In this document: positions 60,268 to 64,000 of the stretch, piece by piece
Position numbering within the stretch: position 1 is the first letter of the stretch
How the letters are laid out: every line of letters starts with the position of its first letter
Assembly (NCBI RefSeq): GCF_000377505.1
Contig: NZ_KB898200.1
Location: forward strand, 45,665-109,664
Direction: 5' to 3'
Source: Paenibacillus massiliensis 2301065 = DSM 16942
GTDB taxonomy: Bacteria > Bacillota > Bacilli > Paenibacillales > Paenibacillaceae
DNA: 64,000 nucleotides
Translations under genes and position numbers: made by a program
The notes under the pieces: generated by a model
Database searches by the model: none
Seen by the model: only the letters and a program-made list of their open reading frames with translations
What the model was told of the DNA's origin: nothing

Positions 60268-61287
60268 ATGAAACTTCTCGTCACCGGCGGCGCCGGCTTT
60301 ATCGGCAGTAATTTTGTCATGTATATGCTGCAGCAGCACCCAGATTATCAGATTATCAATATCGATGCGCTTACCTACGCAGGAAATCTGGAGAATTTGA
60401 AATCCATCGAACAAAACCCCAATCATACCTTCGTGAAGGCTGATATTACGGACGCTCAGGCTATTGATCAACTGATGCAGCAAGGGATTGATGTTGTTGT
60501 CAACTTTGCGGCTGAATCGCATGTAGACCGGAGTATTTTGGAGCCTGAAGTATTCGTGAAGACCAATGTGCTGGGAACCCAAGTGCTGCTGGATGCAGCG
60601 AAGAAGTATGGTGTAACCAAATTTGTACAGGTATCCACTGATGAAGTCTACGGCTCCCTGGGCGAGACAGGACTCTTCACTGAAGAGACACCTTTGCAGC
60701 CAAACAGTCCTTACTCCGCGTCGAAGGCGGGCGGGGACTTGCTCGTGCGCGCCTATCATGAGACTTTTGGCTTGCCTGTGAACATCACGCGTTGCTCCAA
60801 CAACTACGGCCCTTATCAGTTCCCAGAGAAGCTGATTCCGCTTATGATCTCTCGTGCGTTAAATGATCAGCAATTGCCTGTGTACGGGGATGGCCTGAAC
60901 ATCCGTGATTGGTTGTATGTAGAGGACCATTGCAGTGCCATTGATCTGGTCATTCATAACGGTAAGCTTGGGGAGGTCTACAATATTGGTGGCAACAATG
61001 AGCGTACCAATGTGCACATCGTTAAGACGATCCTTGCCGAGCTTGGTAAGCCAGAGTCACTGATTTCCTATGTAGAGGACCGTCCTGGCCATGACCGCCG
61101 CTACGGTATTGACCCGACCAAGACGATGAATGAACTGGGCTGGAAGCCGAAGCATAATTTTGAGACGGGGATTAAAGAAACGATTCAATGGTATCTGGCC
61201 AATAAAGAGTGGTGGACGCGCATTCAGTCCGGAGACTATCAAGCATACTATCAGCAGCAATATGCCTCCCGCTTGGGGGATCAATAG
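60268..61287 (+). CDS. rmlB: dTDP-glucose 4,6-dehydratase
   Basis: 339-residue extended SDR. NAD+ site TGGAGFIGSNFV (6-17), catalytic STDEVYG with Asp125/Glu126, Tyr149 and Lys153 (YSASK), NNYGPYQFPEKLIPL for the nucleotide sugar. Makes dTDP-4-keto-6-deoxy-glucose. AGGAGG is close upstream of the ATG. The base composition and codon use are like the housekeeping genes at the left of the window, not like the preceding rmlA-rmlC. The rmlD ATG follows the stop without a gap. Confidence 0.96.
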   Translation: MKLLVTGGAGFIGSNFVMYMLQQHPDYQIINIDALTYAGNLENLKSIEQNPNHTFVKADITDAQAIDQLMQQGIDVVVNFAAESHVDRSILEPEVFVKTNVLGTQVLLDAAKKYGVTKFVQVSTDEVYGSLGETGLFTEETPLQPNSPYSASKAGGDLLVRAYHETFGLPVNITRCSNNYGPYQFPEKLIPLMISRALNDQQLPVYGDGLNIRDWLYVEDHCSAIDLVIHNGKLGEVYNIGGNNERTNVHIVKTILAELGKPESLISYVEDRPGHDRRYGIDPTKTMNELGWKPKHNFETGIKETIQWYLANKEWWTRIQSGDYQAYYQQQYASRLGDQ

Positions 61288-62151
61288 ATGAAAGTCATGG
61301 TGACGGGAGCGGCTGGGCAACTGGGGACAGATGCCGTACGCATTTTCAGGGAACAAGGCCACGAAGTACTAGCCAGTGATCGTGCGCAACTCGATATTAC
61401 AGACCAGCAGCAGACGTTAGATGCCGTTACAGCCTTTAAGCCAGACGCTATTGTCCATTGTGCAGCGTATACGGCTGTAGATGCTGCTGAGACAGACGTG
61501 GACGGTGCTTATCGTGTCAATGCAGTAGGTACACGTAATCTGGCCGTCGCTGCTGAACAGGTAGGTGCAAAGCTCATTTACATTAGTACGGACTATGTCT
61601 TCGATGGCCAATCGGAGCAGCCTTATCATGAGTATGACAATACGAACCCTCAGTCGATCTATGGTAAATCCAAGCGAGCTGGTGAGGTTCATGCCCAGAC
61701 GCTATCTTCACGTTATTTCATTGTGCGTACTTCTTGGGTGTATGGCTTACACGGCAATAATTTTGTGAAGACCATGCTGAAGCTTGGACAGGAGAAGCCG
61801 AGTCTTCAGGTCGTACACGATCAAAAGGGTTCACCTACGTATACCGTGGATTTGGTGCATTTTCTGTCTGAGCTGATGCTCACTGAGAAATATGGAATAT
61901 ATCATGCCTCAGGCAGTGGTGCCTGCACCTGGTATGAGTTCACGCAAGCCATTTTTGAGGAAGCTCGGGACATTATGGGGCTTACCATTCAAGCGGAACT
62001 GCACCCTTGCACTACAGATCAGTTCCCACGCCCGGCTCATCGTCCAGCTAATTCGGTGATGGAGCATCTGTCAATTCGTACGAATGGCTTCAGTGACTTG
62101 CGGCCTTGGCGTGAAGCACTGAAGGATTTTCTCAAGGAGCTTTCAGCTTAG
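61288..62151 (+). CDS. rmlD: dTDP-4-dehydrorhamnose reductase
   Basis: 287-residue SDR: cofactor loop TGAAGQLGTD, ISTDYVFDG, Tyr125 and Lys129 (YGKSK), and RTSWVYGLHGNNFVKTML. It gives dTDP-L-rhamnose. The start is directly after the rmlB stop. A terminator at 62186-62230 ends this unit. Confidence 0.95.
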   Translation: MKVMVTGAAGQLGTDAVRIFREQGHEVLASDRAQLDITDQQQTLDAVTAFKPDAIVHCAAYTAVDAAETDVDGAYRVNAVGTRNLAVAAEQVGAKLIYISTDYVFDGQSEQPYHEYDNTNPQSIYGKSKRAGEVHAQTLSSRYFIVRTSWVYGLHGNNFVKTMLKLGQEKPSLQVVHDQKGSPTYTVDLVHFLSELMLTEKYGIYHASGSGACTWYEFTQAIFEEARDIMGLTIQAELHPCTTDQFPRPAHRPANSVMEHLSIRTNGFSDLRPWREALKDFLKELSA

Positions 62152-62185
62152 CCTATACCGAATCATACACTGTTTATGAAAAGCC

Positions 62186-62230
62186 ACCTCGCCCTCCAGC
62201 GTTAACTGGAGTGGTGAGGTTATTTGTTTT
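62186..62230 (+). terminator. Intrinsic terminator after rmlD
   Basis: ACCTCGCCCTCCAG (62186-62199) pairs with CTGGAGTGGTGAGGT (62206-62220) with one bulge, then TATTTGTTTT. Confidence 0.8.
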
Positions 62231-62367
62231 AGGGAGTTGTAGATTGCATGCCGCTTGAGACACGTAATATACTTTGAAGGGTGAGGCAGAGATAGAACAA
62301 TTCGTTCATTTTGTATTGTTAATATATGTGGTTTTTTAATTTGTGCTTTAGAAGAGGAGGACAGCCG

Positions 62368-63321
62368 TTGTATACAGTTCTTGTCCTAATGTCCACCTAC
62401 AATGGTGAGAAGTACATAGATGAGCAAATGCAGAGTTTGCTGAAGCAAGAAGAAGTAGCGCTTCATATACTCGTCAGGGACGATGGCTCCAAAGATAGTA
62501 CAGTAGAAAGGCTGCGGCATTGGGAGAGCCAATACCCGAATCGGATTACAACCATGCCATCACCCAATATAGGAGTGGTGCGGAGCTTTTTTGACCTAAT
62601 AGAGCAATGCTCAGACCAGTACGATTACTATGCGTTCTGTGATCAGGATGATGTGTGGTTGCCTACCAAGCTAATCAGTGCCATTCACAAGCTGAAAGGT
62701 CAATCTGAAGGGTCGAGTGAGCTGGCTCACGAACGCCCTCTAATGTATTGCTCCACGACGCAGATGACTGATGAGTCCTTGAATCCTACGAAGATATGGC
62801 CACCCATGCCGGAGAAGAAGCTCAGTCCCTATAACGCGCTGATTGAAAATGTATGTGTAGGCTGTACGATGCTGATGAATCGTGAGGCCATGCTGCTGAT
62901 CAAGCAACAGATGCCCAAAGATGTGGATAAGGTCATCATGCATGATTGGTGGGTCTATTTGTCTGTATCTTGTTTTGGCGAGGTGGTGTTCGATCAGAAT
63001 TCTTACATCCTGTATCGTCAGCATCAGCATAATGCGCTGGGGGGAGCTACAGACCGGTTATTTAGCAAATGGGTAAAACGGGTTAAAAGGTTCATAAAGG
63101 GGAAAAACCGATATATTCTCAGTAGGCAGGCTGACGAATTTGTAGCTGCCTTTGGAGCACGTATCAAGCCTACATATCTGCAGGACATCAACAATTTCCT
63201 GAGTGCTTACCGCAAAGGCCCTGTTCGACGACTCCAATATATTCTTCAGACCCCTTTCTATAGACAGTCTGCTTCAGATCATCTTATTTATAAGCTGGTC
63301 TACATAATGGGCAAGCTGTAG
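62368..63321 (+). CDS. GT2-family glycosyltransferase, rhamnosyltransferase-like
   Basis: 317 residues. I place the start at the TTG of 62368 (MYTVLVLMSTYNGEKYIDEQ), which has GAGGAGG 7 bases upstream and gives the canonical GT2 N-terminus; the frame is open from 62326. Core motifs: LVRDDGSKDST, FCDQDDVWLPTKL (DxDD with Q), and IMHDWWVYL. This pattern is that of rhamnosyl transferases acting on surface polysaccharides. It is the first gene after rmlD. The last codons lie in an imperfect 23-bp tandem duplication (see separate entry). Confidence 0.87.
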   Translation: MYTVLVLMSTYNGEKYIDEQMQSLLKQEEVALHILVRDDGSKDSTVERLRHWESQYPNRITTMPSPNIGVVRSFFDLIEQCSDQYDYYAFCDQDDVWLPTKLISAIHKLKGQSEGSSELAHERPLMYCSTTQMTDESLNPTKIWPPMPEKKLSPYNALIENVCVGCTMLMNREAMLLIKQQMPKDVDKVIMHDWWVYLSVSCFGEVVFDQNSYILYRQHQHNALGGATDRLFSKWVKRVKRFIKGKNRYILSRQADEFVAAFGARIKPTYLQDINNFLSAYRKGPVRRLQYILQTPFYRQSASDHLIYKLVYIMGKL

Positions 63322-63346
63322 TCTACATGATAGGTAAGCTGTAGTC
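63301..63346 (+). repeat. Imperfect 23-bp tandem duplication across a stop codon
   Basis: Positions 63301-63323 and 63324-63346 differ at only a few bases; both end in AAGCTGTAGTC. The first copy contains the TAG stop (63319-63321) of the upstream glycosyltransferase. The second copy also has a TAG at the equivalent place. Confidence 0.8.
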
Positions 63347-63398
63347 TGCAAAAGAAATCCAAATTCAATATTTCTCCAGATGCTGGAACTTTTCTCGC

Positions 63399-63433
63399 AA
63401 AGAAACGTCTACATAGATGTAAGACGTTTCTTT
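63399..63433 (+). terminator. Intrinsic terminator after the GT2 gene
   Basis: AAAGAAACGTCT plus ACAT (63399-63414) pairs with ATGT and AGACGTTTCTTT (63417-63433) with a one-base bulge; the tail is T-rich (TTTCTTTA). It can also act on the opposite strand. Confidence 0.75.
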
Positions 63434-63488
63434 ACTGTGTCAAAAATCCCTTAGTGGAGCATCTCTACCGTCACAGCGCAGCACAATA

Positions 63489-63497
63489 TGCTATAAT
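63489..63497 (+). promoter_or_regulatory. Extended -10 promoter for the last glycosyltransferase gene
   Basis: TGCTATAAT is a perfect extended -10 element, 39 bases upstream of the ATG at 63536. No clear -35 hexamer is present. Confidence 0.55.
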
Positions 63498-63535
63498 CAT
63501 TGATAGATTACGATGAAGTCAGGAGATTAGCTTTC

Positions 63536-64000
63536 ATGGATGTAAGCATATTGATCGTCAATTACAACACGCAGCGCCTAACCTTGGACTGTCTTGCATC
63601 GGTATACGCGTCACAGACCCGGTTCAGCTATGAAGTCATTGTGATTGACAATCATTCCAGTGACGGCTCTGTGGAGGCAATACACGCACAATTTCCAGCA
63701 GTCACGCTAATTGCGAACGAGGAGAACACGGGGTTTGCCAAGGCAAATAACCAAGGCATGGATGTGGCCACTGGGCGATACATACTGCTGCTCAACTCAG
63801 ATACGCTGATGCAGTTGGACACACTGGAGACTATGGTTGAGCTGATGGATAGCCGTCCAGATCTCGGGGCAGCAGGCTGTAAGGTCATCTTGCCCGACGG
63901 TTCACTGGATAAAGCATGCAAGCGGGGTTTCCCTACCCCCTCAGCGTCGTTTTATTATGCGTTCGGTTTTTCCAAGCGCTATCCCGATAATCCCAAGTAT
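63536..64000 (+). CDS. GT2-family glycosyltransferase, N-terminal part (runs off the window)
   Basis: An open frame of 155 codons from the ATG at 63536 (AGGAGA at 63521-63526, 9 bases upstream) continues to the window end without a stop. The translated start is MDVSILIVNYNTQRLTLDCL, followed by VIVIDNHSSDGSVEA, NTGFAKANNQGM and LLLNSDTLM, which are the diagnostic motifs of RfbF/WbbL-type rhamnosyltransferases (N-S-D as the DxD equivalent). It fits dTDP-L-rhamnose supply from the nearby rmlB-rmlD. The C-terminal half and its downstream neighbours are outside the window. Confidence 0.85.
   Translation, partial: MDVSILIVNYNTQRLTLDCLASVYASQTRFSYEVIVIDNHSSDGSVEAIHAQFPAVTLIANEENTGFAKANNQGMDVATGRYILLLNSDTLMQLDTLETMVELMDSRPDLGAAGCKVILPDGSLDKACKRGFPTPSASFYYAFGFSKRYPDNPKY

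Overview
The window looks like a chromosomal segment of a Paenibacillus-type Firmicute (Paenibacillaceae). The evidence is B. subtilis-like gene order (ftsE-ftsX ... ctpB-minJ, uvrB-uvrA), strong AGGAGG-type ribosome binding sites, many apparent TTG starts, an SLH-domain surface protein, copper-amine-oxidase-N-type exported proteins, and an S-layer-glycan-like gene cluster. No rRNA, tRNA, CRISPR array, insertion sequence or phage gene was recognised.

Layout. 1-5.4 kb: arginine biosynthesis (end of argB, argD, argF, argG, argH). 5.6-7.2 kb (minus): a two-gene CHR-family chromate transporter with its Lrp/AsnC-type regulator. 7.7-11.6 kb: an esterase (minus), an SLH surface protein (plus) and a VanW/G5 protein (minus). 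11.8-17.9 kb: cell-envelope and division genes ftsE, ftsX, a coiled-coil M23 endopeptidase, ctpB and a minJ-like gene. 18.0-23.5 kb: a two-component system diverging from a three-gene ABC-2 exporter, organised like LnrJK/LnrLMN. 23.6-25.2 kb: flagellar stator pair (minus). 25.8-30.6 kb: uvrBA behind a candidate LexA-controlled promoter. 31.1-36.2 kb: three exported proteins, one an HtrA-like protease. 37.0-39.5 kb: an RlhA-like U32 protein. 39.8 kb: galU.

40.8-64.0 kb is a polysaccharide locus. A TPR-tailed O-antigen-ligase-like protein (minus) diverges from a long, visibly AT-richer block (about 43.3-60.2 kb). This block encodes GDP-D-rhamnose synthesis (manC-gmd-rmd), a Wzm/Wzt ABC exporter whose Wzt carries a C-terminal glycan-recognition-type domain, a LicC-like nucleotidyltransferase, an acetyltransferase-glycosyltransferase fusion, several glycosyltransferases, and rmlA-rmlC. 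After an intrinsic terminator, rmlB-rmlD and two more GT2 genes follow with core-like, GC-richer composition. Together the genes could make a polymer containing D- and L-rhamnose that grows inside the cell, is capped, and is exported by Wzm-Wzt, perhaps for transfer to a surface protein or cell-wall acceptor.

The most interesting gene is 52632-54791. It joins a SAM methyltransferase, a CDP-glycerol-glycerophosphotransferase-like domain and a C-terminal coiled coil built from four tandem 63-bp (21-residue) repeats. This resembles the E. coli WbdD 'terminator plus molecular ruler' and the Geobacillus WsaE capping enzyme. It suggests a Gram-positive chain-length-ruler system using a different capping domain. 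All functional statements are from reading the sequence; no searches were run.
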